Origin: an uncultured Pelagimonas sp.
Lineage (GTDB): Bacteria; Pseudomonadota; Alphaproteobacteria; Rhodobacterales; Rhodobacteraceae
Direction: 5' to 3'
Length of the DNA stretch: 64,000 nt
Assembly (NCBI GenBank): GCA_947497905.1
Contig: CANMIH010000001.1
Span: 372,001 to 436,000 of the forward strand
The notes under the pieces were generated by a model. That model saw only the letters and a list, made by a program, of their open reading frames with translations, was not told the origin of the DNA and made no database searches. Each line of letters begins with the position of its first letter. Position 1 is the stretch's first letter. Of the stretch, positions 17,819-26,687 are shown piece after piece. The translations under genes were made by a program, and so were the position numbers.

Positions 17819-19102
17819 TTATTCGGCAGGTACGTCTTTGGGGCGCAGCGCCAGCCAGATCAAGGCGCCACCTGCAAGGGCCAGGAAGGGCACCATGGCG
17901 AGATTGACCGAGGTCCAGCCTGCAACAGGAGACCCGCCTGAACAGTTCATCAACCCACCCGAGGCCAGCGAGGCCACGGTTACACCGCCAAAGACAATCA
18001 GGTCATTCATGCCCTGAAGGCGGCCACGCTCATGAGGTTCATGGGTGCTCGACAACATCGCAGTTGCGCCGATGAACCCAAAGTTCCAGCCCACGCCCAA
18101 AAGGATCAGCGCGATAAAGAAGTTTTCGATTGCAACGCCTTGCAGCGCCACCAATCCAGCAGCGCCGAGGATCGCAAGGCCTGTGGCGATGATCTTTTCA
18201 ACACCAAACTTCGCGATGAGATGCCCGGTGAAAAAGCTGGGAATGAACATCGCCAGAACATGTGCGGTCACAACATAGCCCGCGATGAACTGGAACTGTT
18301 CCCGGGCACTGCCTTCGGGCACGATGTTGAGCAGATAGTCCGGCAGCTCTGTCTCACCCCCAACGCCACAGCCCACAACCGCCAGAGGCGTCGAGGTCAT
18401 CACGAGGTTCATCAAAGCGTAAGAGACCATCCCGGCGATGATCGCCACCGCAATGCGCGGCGTGGTCAGCATCTCCATCCGTGTCCGCCCACGCGGGGCA
18501 TCGGCCGCAGGTTTCTCCGGTGTTGGAATATCAAGCAGGAAAAACAACGCCGATCCGACAAGGTTCAGCGCCGCAATGGCAATATAGGTGCCAAAGAAGG
18601 GGATCGGACCAAAGGCCAGCGAAGAATAGTTGCCCAGCTGCGGGCCAATGATGGCTGCGGCCAGTCCTCCTGCCATCACATAGGAAATGGCTTTGGGTCG
18701 GAACTCATCCGAGGCGGTATCCGCGGCAGCAAATCGATAAAACCCCTGTGCCGACATATAGACACCGGTCACGAGGCTGCCCATCAGGAAGATGGCAAAG
18801 TTGTTCTGATACAGGCCAAAGGCCGAAATCGCCGCCCCCAGCGCGCCACAGAACGCCCCCATCAAAAAACCGGCACGACGGCCATGGCTTTGCATAAAGG
18901 CGCTGACCGGGGTTGCCGCCAGCATTGAACCCAAAACAATCATCGAAATGGGCAGAGTGGCGAAACAGGCGTTTGAGGCCAGCTGCTGACCGGCCAAGCC
19001 ACCGACCGTAAAGACCATCGGCATCTGCGCCCCAAGGATCGCTTGGGCAAAGACAAGAACGGCAACATTTCGGCGGGCGTTTGGGGTGTGAGTCTGGGTC
19101 AT
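17819..19102 (-). CDS. MFS transporter
   Basis: A 427-residue 12-helix major facilitator protein. The first helix carries FAQAILGAQMPMVFTVGGLAG, the loop after helix 2 reads SHGRRAGFLMGAF, and helix 7 follows a loop TRMEMLTTPRIAV. It probably exports a small molecule, but nothing in the sequence names it. The chosen ATG at 19102 (MTQTHTPNARRNVAVLVFAQ) gives a normal short N-terminus; ATG at 19129 is possible, and neither has a clear ribosome site. It is divergent from the cobK-like gene. Confidence 0.9.
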   Translation of the reverse strand: MTQTHTPNARRNVAVLVFAQAILGAQMPMVFTVGGLAGQQLASNACFATLPISMIVLGSMLAATPVSAFMQSHGRRAGFLMGAFCGALGAAISAFGLYQNNFAIFLMGSLVTGVYMSAQGFYRFAAADTASDEFRPKAISYVMAGGLAAAIIGPQLGNYSSLAFGPIPFFGTYIAIAALNLVGSALFFLLDIPTPEKPAADAPRGRTRMEMLTTPRIAVAIIAGMVSYALMNLVMTSTPLAVVGCGVGGETELPDYLLNIVPEGSAREQFQFIAGYVVTAHVLAMFIPSFFTGHLIAKFGVEKIIATGLAILGAAGLVALQGVAIENFFIALILLGVGWNFGFIGATAMLSSTHEPHERGRLQGMNDLIVFGGVTVASLASGGLMNCSGGSPVAGWTSVNLAMVPFLALAGGALIWLALRPKDVPAE

Positions 19103-19286
19103 AGGTGAATGGGTAAGATGTTGTGACATATGTCGCAAGGGGAATGTGAAATTGTGATCGTGCGTCCGGACGGGGCGCCGATTTTTCAAGAAAAATCGGA
19201 CCACCGCCCGCCGAGCGCTTTGGAACTCTAGGCCACGGGGGCATTTGGCTCTGGTGTTGGCGGGGGGCTCTGCGTATCAAAATGAA

Positions 19287-19985
19287 ATGACACGCGTTTT
19301 GATCATTGGAGGCTCGGCCGAAGCCTGGCGCTTGGCGCGTCTGTTGCCTATGGCCGCAGTGCATCTGGCCGCGCCCGAACGGGTGCCCCGCAACTGGCCG
19401 GGACAGGTGTCACAGGGCCCGGTCAGCGCGGTTTGGCTTGCGGACCAGCAGGTCGATCGGGTGGTGATCGCGCCGCATCCTTGTGATGCAAAGGCGATTG
19501 CTGCGGCTTTGCGTGCGGCTCAGACCGTCGGCGTGCCATTTCTGCATCTTATCCGACCAGAGTGGCGCGCTACCGCTCGGGATAATTGGCATCCGATCCG
19601 GTCGGCCCGCGAGGCCACAGCCGTAATCCCACAAGGGGCTCGGGTGCTGGTGACCCTGGGGCGAGATACCTTGCCCCAGCTCAATGGTTTGCGGGCCCAG
19701 TGTCTTGTGCGCCAGCTTGGGGCGCCGGGTGGCAATTTTCCTTTGCGGCACGGGCGGTTTCTTCCAGCACGTGGGCCGTTTTCTGTGCCGCATGAATCGC
19801 GGTTCTTGCGCAAGGAACGGATTGACTGGCTGCTCTTGCGCAATGCAGGGGGACTGGGGGGCTGGCCCAAACTTGAGGCCGCACGGCGGTTGGGGATCCC
19901 TGTAGCGATGATCCAGCGGCCGGGACGGCCAGTTGGGCCGATTGTGACAACACCTGAAGAGGCAGTGGCATGGACGAAAACATAA
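19287..19985 (+). CDS. cobK: Precorrin-6A reductase-like protein (CobK/CbiJ)
   Basis: A 232-residue protein with the N-terminal dinucleotide site VLIIGGSAEAWRLARLLP, a central VLVTLGRDTLPQLNGL, and the C-terminal RNAGGLGGWPKLEAARRLGIPVAMIQRP that marks CobK. The enzyme reduces a double bond of the corrin precursor in B12 synthesis. No other cob gene is in the window, so it is separated from the main pathway cluster. The start at 19287 fits the family; an in-frame start at 19245 adds 14 unlike residues. It overlaps the glycosylase gene by 16 bases. Confidence 0.78.
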   Translation: MTRVLIIGGSAEAWRLARLLPMAAVHLAAPERVPRNWPGQVSQGPVSAVWLADQQVDRVVIAPHPCDAKAIAAALRAAQTVGVPFLHLIRPEWRATARDNWHPIRSAREATAVIPQGARVLVTLGRDTLPQLNGLRAQCLVRQLGAPGGNFPLRHGRFLPARGPFSVPHESRFLRKERIDWLLLRNAGGLGGWPKLEAARRLGIPVAMIQRPGRPVGPIVTTPEEAVAWTKT

Positions 19986-20611
19986 CCGGACGCGTCATTC
20001 GAGGCGACAGCTGTGTCAGCGAAGGGGCGGATTGGCTGGCCCAGCACGAACCGCGCTTTGCCCACGCGCTGTCTTTGACCGGGGCATTGCCGTTGCGGCT
20101 GCGGCCTGATGGGTTTGGTCAATTGCTTAGCGCGATTGTCAGCCAACAGGTGAGCGTGGCCTCGGCGCGTGCGATCTGGGGGCGGCTTGAGGCGGCGGGG
20201 ATGGTCACGCCCGAAGCCATCGACACAAAGTCGGAAGAAGATCTGCGCGCACTAGGGCTGAGCCGTCAGAAGGCCAGTTATGCCAAAGCACTGGCCGCGG
20301 CAGAGATTGATTTCGTTGCCCTGCGCGAGACCCCGACCGATGAGGTGATCAAAACCCTTGTGGCGGTCAAAGGCATCGGTGTCTGGACCGCCGAGATCTA
20401 TGCCATGTTCAGTCTGGGCCGGGCGGATGTCTTTGCACCCGGGGATCTGGCGCTGCAAGAAGCAGCGAAAGAGCTGTTTGATCTGCCGGAACGCCCCAAA
20501 GATCGGGTGCTGCGGCAAATGGCCGAAGACTGGAGCCCGTGGAGATCGGTTGCTGCGCGTATCCTTTGGGCCTACTACCGTGTGGACAAAAACCGAGAGG
20601 GCATCGCATGA
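19970..20611 (+). CDS. DNA-3-methyladenine glycosylase II (AlkA-type)
   Basis: A 213-residue HhH-GPD DNA repair enzyme that removes alkylated bases. Seen: LLSAIVSQQVSVASARAIW, the helix-hairpin-helix LVAVKGIGVWTAEIYAMFSLGR, and the catalytic aspartate in FAPGDLALQEA. There is no iron-sulfur cluster cysteine set, as expected for AlkA. It sits in an overlapping trio with the cobK-like gene upstream and the esterase gene downstream (ATGA overlap), so the three are probably one transcript. Confidence 0.93.
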   Translation: MDENITGRVIRGDSCVSEGADWLAQHEPRFAHALSLTGALPLRLRPDGFGQLLSAIVSQQVSVASARAIWGRLEAAGMVTPEAIDTKSEEDLRALGLSRQKASYAKALAAAEIDFVALRETPTDEVIKTLVAVKGIGVWTAEIYAMFSLGRADVFAPGDLALQEAAKELFDLPERPKDRVLRQMAEDWSPWRSVAARILWAYYRVDKNREGIA

Positions 20612-21273
20612 CGCGCGTATTGAACACCGGCCGCAAAGAGCCGCTTTCCGGAGACACGCGGTCCTGCGTGGTTTTCCTGCATGGCTATGGCGCCAATGGG
20701 GCCGATCTTTTGGGTCTTGCCGATCCTCTGGGCGAGCACCTGCCGGACACGCTGTTTGTGGCGCCCGACGCGCCCGAGGCCTGCGCCGGTTCGCCGATGG
20801 GGTTTCAGTGGTTCCCAATTCCGTGGATCGATGGATCATCTGAAGAAGAAAGCATGGAAGGGATGGATCGCGCTGTGGCCGATCTGAATGCTTTTCTGGA
20901 TGCACTGATGGTCGACGAAGATCTTCTGCCCGAACAGGTGGCTCTGGTGGGTTTCAGTCAGGGCACGATGATGTCGCTGCATGTGGCACCGCGCCGCGAA
21001 GATCCGGTGGCCGGGGTTGTTGGGTTCTCTGGTCGCCTGCTGTCGCCTGATCTGCTGGCGGATGAGGTGCAGTCGAAAATGCCGATCCTGCTGGTGCATG
21101 GTGATCAGGATGATGTGGTGCCGGTGCAATCCCTGCCCGAAGCGGCGGAAGCGCTGGATCAGGCGGGCTTTAAAGAGGTCTTTGCCCATATCATGAAGGG
21201 CACCGCCCACGGCATCGCCCCCGATGGCCTGTCTGTTGCGCTGGCCTTTTTGCGAGACAAATGCGGGTTCTGA
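20608..21273 (+). CDS. Alpha/beta hydrolase, phospholipase/carboxylesterase type
   Basis: A 221-residue serine hydrolase of the LysoPL/carboxylesterase family. The oxyanion motif HGYGANG, the nucleophile elbow GFSQGTMMS, the Asp in VHGDQDDVVP and the His in GTAHGIAP are all present. It would cleave short acyl esters; the natural substrate is unknown. The start at 20608 overlaps the glycosylase stop by ATGA. The stop is followed 24 bases later by a strong terminator. Confidence 0.93.
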   Translation: MTRVLNTGRKEPLSGDTRSCVVFLHGYGANGADLLGLADPLGEHLPDTLFVAPDAPEACAGSPMGFQWFPIPWIDGSSEEESMEGMDRAVADLNAFLDALMVDEDLLPEQVALVGFSQGTMMSLHVAPRREDPVAGVVGFSGRLLSPDLLADEVQSKMPILLVHGDQDDVVPVQSLPEAAEALDQAGFKEVFAHIMKGTAHGIAPDGLSVALAFLRDKCGF

Positions 21274-21297
21274 TCCTGCCGAACCCGTTGTGATAGG

Positions 21298-21320
21298 GCC
21301 GCCCTTCGGGGCGGCTTTTT
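21298..21320 (+). terminator. Rho-independent terminator after the esterase gene
   Basis: GCCGCCC, loop TTCG, GGGCGGC, then TTTTT. The distal end overlaps the last codon of the convergent TetR gene. Confidence 0.92.
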
Positions 21321-21885
21321 ATTCGGTAAGACACCGTTCCCATTGATCGCGCGCCCAGTCGGCGGCTGATACGTTGCGGAGCAGGTGCGTTTGGATGTGC
21401 TGTGCGGAATAGAGGGCGAGGGCTGTGGCGCTCGTGCTCGCTGGATCAGGCAGTCCGGCCTTCGCGGCCTCAGTTTCCAGTGTCTTGAGCCATTTTTCGA
21501 TCCAGTTGGCAAGGTGCGTGCGCACGGGGCCGTCCAGACCGTCATAATCAAAGCTGGCCGCCAAAAGTTGACACCCACCCGGACGATCGGGGTGTTGAGA
21601 CCAGCCCACCCAAAGGTCAAACAGCGCTCTCAGACGGGCATGGCCCATAGGTGCGGCAACGCCGGGATGGGCAACCTCTTCGACAAACCGAGCTGCGATA
21701 AAATCAATCACGGCGATCTGTAGGTTCTGCATGGACCCGAAATGCGCATAAAGCCCACTTTTCGACAGGCCTGTCGCCTTGGCCAATCCGCCAGCAGTGA
21801 GGTTTGCAATGCCCGATAGGCTGGCCTCATGGGCGGCCAAGGTCAGGATATGGTGACGGGTTTTTTCTGCTTTTGTTGCGGGCAT
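21319..21885 (-). CDS. TetR/AcrR family repressor
   Basis: A 188-residue regulator. The N-terminal HTH is clear: AEKTRHHILTLAAHEASLSGIANLTAGGLAKATGLSKSGLYAHFGSMQNLQIAVIDF. The C-terminal ligand domain shows SQHPDRPGGCQLLAASFDYD, common to a TetR_C subgroup. The start is set at ATG 21885; GTG at 21912 would add nine residues and place the start close to the operator. It is divergent from the DJ-1 gene and separated from it by a TetR-type palindrome, so it most likely controls itself and that gene. Confidence 0.9.
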   Translation of the reverse strand: MPATKAEKTRHHILTLAAHEASLSGIANLTAGGLAKATGLSKSGLYAHFGSMQNLQIAVIDFIAARFVEEVAHPGVAAPMGHARLRALFDLWVGWSQHPDRPGGCQLLAASFDYDGLDGPVRTHLANWIEKWLKTLETEAAKAGLPDPASTSATALALYSAQHIQTHLLRNVSAADWARDQWERCLTE

Positions 21886-21916
21886 GGCTTGTTTTGTCTC
21901 GGGTTTGATCACAAAT

Positions 21917-21932
21917 TAGCACGATCGTTCTA
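21917..21932. promoter_or_regulatory. Putative TetR-family operator
   Basis: A 16-base near-perfect palindrome TAGCACGATCGTTCTA (one mismatched pair) in the gap between the divergent TetR and DJ-1 genes. The ACGATCGT core with flanking T/A is the usual AcrR/TetR half-site form. A TATTTT box follows at 21931. Confidence 0.72.
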
Positions 21933-21946
21933 TTTTAAAAGGGCCA

Positions 21947-22675
21947 ATGATGCAGATTGCGATTGTTCTTTATCCCGGACTGACGGCGCTGGATGCTCTG
22001 GGGCCTTATGAGCTGTTGAAATACATGCCCGGCGTTGAGATCCGCTTTGTCTGGCACGATGTAGGGCCGGTGCCCAATGATCGCGGGGTGTTGTTAATTG
22101 GGGCAACGCATACTCTTGACGAAACAACACACCCTGATGTGGTGATTGTGCCGGGGTCCGAAGCCAATACCGTTGTGGCTGCGGCGGATAAAAGGCTCAC
22201 GGATTGGCTGCGCCGGGTGCATATCACTACGCGGATCACCGCGTCGGTGTGTTCGGGAGCAGTAATTCTGGGAGCAGCGGGGTTGCTGAAAGATGTTCCG
22301 GCGACAAGTCACTGGGCCGCGATGAAGGCCTTGCCGCGCTTTGGGGCGCTGCCACGCCCTTCAGAACGGTTGGTCAAATCAGGGAAAATTTGGACCGCAG
22401 CCGGTGTATCCGCTGGTCTGGACATGGCCCTTGAACTGATCTCTGAACTGGCGGGAGAGCAGGCCGCGCAGGAAGCGCAACTTTTGATCGAGTATGATCC
22501 AAGGCCGTCTTTTAACGCCGGGCACATGGATAAGGCGCCGCAGGAGGTCCGGGATGCGGTCTGGAGCCAAATGGCAGATCTGTCGCGGAACCCTCGGACA
22601 GCCGTGGCCGTAGGTCAACTCGTCTGGCAAACCATGTTGCGCAAGGCGCGCCGGAGTTCCCGGCGTCCCGTCTAA
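21947..22675 (+). CDS. DJ-1/PfpI family protein
   Basis: A 242-residue protein of the class I glutamine amidotransferase-like superfamily. It starts MMQIAIVLYPGLTALDALGPYELL, holds DVVIVPGSEAN and the nucleophile elbow SVCSGAVILGAAGLL with the Cys, and TAAGVSAGLDMALELI, as in isonitrile hydratase-like and GlxA N-terminal domains. No DNA-binding domain follows. The reaction is not predictable. It is divergent from, and probably repressed by, the TetR protein. Confidence 0.88.
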   Translation: MMQIAIVLYPGLTALDALGPYELLKYMPGVEIRFVWHDVGPVPNDRGVLLIGATHTLDETTHPDVVIVPGSEANTVVAAADKRLTDWLRRVHITTRITASVCSGAVILGAAGLLKDVPATSHWAAMKALPRFGALPRPSERLVKSGKIWTAAGVSAGLDMALELISELAGEQAAQEAQLLIEYDPRPSFNAGHMDKAPQEVRDAVWSQMADLSRNPRTAVAVGQLVWQTMLRKARRSSRRPV

Positions 22676-22687
22676 GATCCAAAGATA

Positions 22688-22718
22688 AAAGGGCGTGCAC
22701 TGTGTACACGCCCTTTTT
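22688..22718. terminator. Bidirectional terminator
   Basis: 10-bp stem AAAGGGCGTG / CACGCCCTTT with a 9-base loop and a T run; it lies between the convergent DJ-1 and PAS genes. Confidence 0.88.
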
Positions 22719-22739
22719 CGATTGTGCCCCTATGTGGCA

Positions 22740-24044
22740 TCAAGCGGATTGCAGGGCCCGCGCCATTTTTTCCCCATACAGAAGAACCGGAGACGTTTCC
22801 TCATTGTTTTGGGAACGGATGGCATCTGCCTGTGCGATGACCTTGGTGATAGTCGTCTCGATCTGGTCGAGATTTGCGGCCACGCTGGCCTGGGTTTCAG
22901 CAAGGCTGGCAACAATGTCCCCAAGCCCATCCGAGCGATTACCGAGGCGTGCATTTTCGATATTGCAGGTCACACGCACTGTGTCGAGCGCAAGCAGGGA
23001 GCGGCGCATTTCCTTGCACGCTGCACGGATCCGTTCTGCTTCGATAACAACCGCATTCGTGCTGTCCTGTGCCTGACGGATGTATCGATCGGCCAACTTA
23101 ACAAGCCCTTCGCGCTCTTCCTTCAGGTCAACAGTGCCAAGGTCGCGCCGTTCCGCCTGAAGCTGTGCGTTGCATCGGTGCAAAATGCCAGCCGCGCTAT
23201 TGAGAAACAGCGCCTCTTTGATGTTGTCCGAAATCCGCGAGAAATTGCTGTCTGCACCCACGACGTTTTTGGCAAACCACTCAGAGAGCTGTTGTGACAT
23301 TTCCCCATAGGTCTGGGCGAGCGTCATGATCGGGCCGCCTTTGTTTTCAAGACGTGTCGCCCGGATCTGCATGTTAATGGGAATGCCGGAAAGTGTTTCG
23401 AACTCGCTCGACAGCCCATCAGTATGTGCACGAAGCTCTTCTGCCTTCTCTAGCATGCCTCGGGACAATTGAACCCGTGCAATCGGCGGCAGGCCAAGGT
23501 TTCTAGCTTCTGACAAAAGTTCCTCAGCAAGCGAATCTGTTGCAAAATCCTCGTAAGATTCGAAGCCCATCGAACCCAACTCGGTGATCAGGAACTGAGC
23601 GCTGGCCTCTGGAGAAACCTCTCCTGTTTGTTCGCGATCCAACATTTTGGCATAGAGACGTTTGACCTGTTCAAGGCGCGCGCTGGTGGGTTTGATACGT
23701 GCGGACAGAAAGCCACCCTGCCAGGGCATTGCGACGGCAAAAACCCAGTAATAGAGCCCGTCCTTGGACCTGTTCTTGACATAGGCCCCGATCATTTTCC
23801 CGCGTTTCAACTGGTCCCAGAACAGATGAAACACACCTTTGGGCATATCCGGATGGCGAATGACCTTGTGGGGCGCGCCGATGAGCTCTTCCCAGTCGAA
23901 ATGCGCCACGCGTCGAAAGACATAGTTGCCACTTTGAATAATACCGCGATCATCGGTTCTGGAATAAAAGACTTCACCTATGTTGAAGGGTGCTTCACCG
24001 GACCGGGGGCGCGGCTCTTGCCTTTGATTCTTTTGATCAATCAT
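22740..24044 (-). CDS. Aer-like PAS protein with a degenerate chemoreceptor-like C-terminus
   Basis: A 434-residue soluble protein with no membrane helix. Residues about 20-120 match the Aer-type PAS domain: GEVFYSRTDDRGIIQSGNYVF, HFDWEELIGAPHKVIRHPDMPKGVFHLFWDQLKRG and VKNRSKDGLYYWV. The rest is mainly helical. Near residue 365 the segment TCNIENARLGNRSDGLGDIVASLAE resembles the hairpin tip of chemoreceptors, but the tip's glutamates and the QTNLLALNA core are changed. It may be a redox sensor that has lost or altered its contact to CheA/CheW. It is divergent from the HNH gene. Confidence 0.78.
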   Translation of the reverse strand: MIDQKNQRQEPRPRSGEAPFNIGEVFYSRTDDRGIIQSGNYVFRRVAHFDWEELIGAPHKVIRHPDMPKGVFHLFWDQLKRGKMIGAYVKNRSKDGLYYWVFAVAMPWQGGFLSARIKPTSARLEQVKRLYAKMLDREQTGEVSPEASAQFLITELGSMGFESYEDFATDSLAEELLSEARNLGLPPIARVQLSRGMLEKAEELRAHTDGLSSEFETLSGIPINMQIRATRLENKGGPIMTLAQTYGEMSQQLSEWFAKNVVGADSNFSRISDNIKEALFLNSAAGILHRCNAQLQAERRDLGTVDLKEEREGLVKLADRYIRQAQDSTNAVVIEAERIRAACKEMRRSLLALDTVRVTCNIENARLGNRSDGLGDIVASLAETQASVAANLDQIETTITKVIAQADAIRSQNNEETSPVLLYGEKMARALQSA

Positions 24045-24361
24045 ATTGCTGACGTCTTTCTACTACTGCCAGCTGATCACTAGGGACTGCGAGCTAAGAT
24101 CTGGTTTATCCTATCTTCTCATTCTCGCCTCTTTTGAGCTGTCAGAACATCAATTTTCTGAAAATGCGGGGTTCCAGCAGTCGGCTGTGCCGGAAAATCT
24201 CGTCATACAGGTGTCATGGAGGCCCGCTAATTGTGACGGTGACTACTGTATTTGCGGGGGTTGCCAGAGGGCGAACACGAGATATAGTGTTAAATAGGTT
24301 GGGGCGGTGCTCTGCCCCGGTCGTTTCATCAGAAGCAGACAGGGCGGAGGATGAGTCCCCC
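24045..24361. other. Divergent intergenic region, 317 bases
   Basis: Between the PAS gene (minus) and the HNH gene (plus). It contains the candidate HNH promoter at 24261-24288, then a GC-rich GGGGCGG...TGCCCCGG hairpin-like stretch and a GGAGG ribosome site at about 24345. No further gene was recognised. Confidence 0.6.
24261..24288 (+). promoter_or_regulatory. Candidate promoter of the HNH gene
   Basis: TTGCCA and TATAGT separated by 16 bases, 73 bases before the ATG at 24362. Confidence 0.55.
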
Positions 24362-24946
24362 ATGGACGGCGACTTTAGAACTGAATTTGTACGTGAACCC
24401 GGTGCATTGAAGCACCACCCGGCGCTTGTCCTCAACGCGGATTATCGCCCGCTATCCTATTACCCTTTGTCACTTTGGCCTTGGCAGGATGCCGTCAAAG
24501 CCGCCTTTCTAGATCGCGTGGACATTGTCGCGGAATATGACGAGGTGGTCCGAAGCCCGAGCACCGTGGTGCGCATACCAAGTGTTGTTGTACTGAAAGA
24601 CTATGTGAAACCCAGAAAGCGCGTGGCCTTCACGCGCTTTAATTTATTCCTGAGGGATGAATTCTGTTGCCAGTATTGTGGCAGCAAAGGGGATCTGACG
24701 TTCGACCATGTGATCCCACGTGCCGCAGGCGGCGTGACCAGCTGGGAAAATGTTGTTGCGGCCTGTTCACCCTGCAATTTGCGCAAAGGGTCAAAGAGCC
24801 TGAACAAATGTGGCATGTCCCTGCGCAAAATCCCACGCCAACCGGCGGCGGGGGAACTGTTGAACATGGGGCGCAGGTTCCCTCCCAATCATCTCCATGC
24901 CAGCTGGGTCGATTTCTTATATTGGGATGCCGAACTCGAGGCCTAA
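24362..24946 (+). CDS. HNH endonuclease family protein
   Basis: A 194-residue protein with a full HNH motif: CQYCGSKGDLTFDHVIPRAAGGVTSWENVVAACSPCNLRKGSK, including two CxxC zinc knuckles. The N-terminal half (ALVLNADYRPLSYYPLSLWPWQDAVKAAFLDRV) is the usual partner region of a group conserved in alphaproteobacteria, where it is a housekeeping gene of unknown role and not part of a restriction system. ATG at 24362 is chosen because family-like sequence begins there; the frame is open upstream to 24134. Confidence 0.87.
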   Translation: MDGDFRTEFVREPGALKHHPALVLNADYRPLSYYPLSLWPWQDAVKAAFLDRVDIVAEYDEVVRSPSTVVRIPSVVVLKDYVKPRKRVAFTRFNLFLRDEFCCQYCGSKGDLTFDHVIPRAAGGVTSWENVVAACSPCNLRKGSKSLNKCGMSLRKIPRQPAAGELLNMGRRFPPNHLHASWVDFLYWDAELEA

Positions 24947-25676
24947 TAGTGAACTTAAGGCCTAGTTGTTGTTCCATGTTCCATAGATTTCACCAGGTAG
25001 GCTAAGGTTGGCTCCTTTGGGGAAGGCCAGAAATCACCGGTGGGTGTATATTTGGTAAACTCGGTGGTTAGCCCCTGGCCCCAGTGCGGCAGATTTCAAT
25101 TGTCGGCCGTTCTTGAGATCAGCTGACATCAGTACATCGCATTGGGCCAGACGGTTTGCGGAACCACTAGACCTACCCACTGTGAGGCTCGACACGGGCA
25201 GGCTCAGGTCTGGCTTTGGCGCTGTTGTTAAAGTGAAAAGCCTCGGCGTAACGCCGCTGGAATGGCCAACTGAGCTGCAGATTCAACATTATGAGGCCAA
25301 GAACGTGGTTGTTATGGATGAGATTCGTAACGCCGCGTCTGTTCGCTCGAAAGACGGCACCGGTCACGCCTTCTCGGTTGCGCTGTTGTCATTGATAGAT
25401 CAGGAGAACGCTTGGAAGTTGGAGTGTACTTGCCACCGTATGCCATTTGACATGCCCGACCCGAATTGGTGATGATTGCCAACCGGTTGTCGACCCTCTC
25501 AGACCATTTGCTATCAGTTTGAAACTGAGTTGATCTTGGGCGGTCTGCACGCCGACTGGCATTGTCGAACACCTTTCTAGACTTCTGTGAAGAGGCATAC
25601 TAGTTGTCCTTCCTGATGCTCGCTATGCTGAACCAGCGCTACAATTTTCATCACTAGGCATGCACTGAAGGAAGCT
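24947..25676. other. 730 bases without a confident gene, left flank of the low-GC block
   Basis: Several short frames on both strands, none with a good start and ribosome site together. The longest, 25113-25472 plus, is listed separately with low confidence. No terminal inverted repeats, transposase motif or tRNA end was seen. The composition drifts toward that of the low-GC glycan cluster, so this may be a decayed junction. Confidence 0.5.
25113..25472 (+). CDS. Doubtful hypothetical ORF
   Basis: A 119-codon frame starting with TTG and no ribosome site. The product has no recognisable domain; the end reads ECTCHRMPFDMPDPNW. It overlaps open frames on the other strand. It may be a remnant rather than a gene. 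Confidence 0.22.
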   Translation: MRSADISTSHWARRFAEPLDLPTVRLDTGRLRSGFGAVVKVKSLGVTPLEWPTELQIQHYEAKNVVVMDEIRNAASVRSKDGTGHAFSVALLSLIDQENAWKLECTCHRMPFDMPDPNW

Positions 25677-26687
25677 ATGCAGGGAACAAGAAGTGAAATT
25701 CCTCGTCCACGGCTCATTTCGGTTGTCGTACCTTGCTTCAACGAAGAGGAAGTCCTCAGCCAGACTCTTTTGGAGCTCGAGGCCTTTGCCGCAAGTTTGA
25801 CCGATTACGAGGCGGAATTCATCTTCGTAGATGATGGGAGCCAAGACGGAACATTTGCGATTTTGCAAGAAGCCGCGCGGAAAAACGCCTCCTATCGGGT
25901 TCTGAGTTTCGCACGTAACTTCGGACATCAGATCGCTGTAACTGCGGGTATTGATGCTGCGTCAGGCGCAGCCGTGGCCCTCATCGATGCAGATCTTCAA
26001 GATCCACCTGAAGTGCTAACTGAAATGATCCACCATTGGGAGGCGGGGGTCGATGTCGTCTACGCCGTACGCGCGAGCCGTGATGGAGAAAGTGCATTTA
26101 AGATATCTACGGCACGCTGGTTTTACCGCCTGTTGAACAAACTATCGGAAACACCGATCCCGTTGGATACAGGTGATTTTCGACTGATGGATCGGAAGGT
26201 GGTGGACGTTCTCAAACAGATGCCGGAACGCCATCGTTTTGTCCGGGGGCTTGTTGCTTGGGTCGGATACCGCCAAATGGCATTGCCCTATCATCGCAAG
26301 AAACGCGCGGCGGGTGTTTCGAAGTATCCGCTCCGAAAAATGCTACGGTTTGCAACTGATGGAATACTTTCATTTTCATCCAAGCCGCTCCAAATCGCCA
26401 CAAACATGGGGCTTTTTGCGGCATTCTTAGCGCTGATTGGTATTATTTACGCTATCGTTTTGCGTGTGATGACAAACACATGGGTTGAGGGGTGGACCGC
26501 GCTGATGATCGCAGTGCTGTTTCTTGGAGGTGTCCAACTTATCTCGCTGGGGATCATCGGTGAGTACATTGGCCGGATCTATGAGGAATCTAAGCACAGA
26601 CCGCTCTACATTGTCCGAGATCGTATTGGTTTTGACGCCAATACCTCCCCTGTAAGCTCGGAAAAGAGTATCCATGAGGTTTCGTAA
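25677..26687 (+). CDS. GT2 polyprenyl-phosphate glycosyltransferase (GtrB/DPM1-like)
   Basis: A 336-residue membrane-linked enzyme that moves a sugar from a nucleotide donor to polyprenyl phosphate on the cytoplasmic face. Seen: SVVVPCFNEEEVLSQTL, FVDDGSQDGTFAIL, the DxD site in ALIDADLQDPPEVL, DTGDFRLMDRKVV, and RHRFVRGLVAWVGYRQ. Two C-terminal helices lie near residues 245-265 and 280-300, as in GtrB. The ribosome site GAAGGA precedes the ATG. First gene of a four-gene low-GC unit; it overlaps the next by 14 bases. Confidence 0.93.
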   Translation: MQGTRSEIPRPRLISVVVPCFNEEEVLSQTLLELEAFAASLTDYEAEFIFVDDGSQDGTFAILQEAARKNASYRVLSFARNFGHQIAVTAGIDAASGAAVALIDADLQDPPEVLTEMIHHWEAGVDVVYAVRASRDGESAFKISTARWFYRLLNKLSETPIPLDTGDFRLMDRKVVDVLKQMPERHRFVRGLVAWVGYRQMALPYHRKKRAAGVSKYPLRKMLRFATDGILSFSSKPLQIATNMGLFAAFLALIGIIYAIVLRVMTNTWVEGWTALMIAVLFLGGVQLISLGIIGEYIGRIYEESKHRPLYIVRDRIGFDANTSPVSSEKSIHEVS

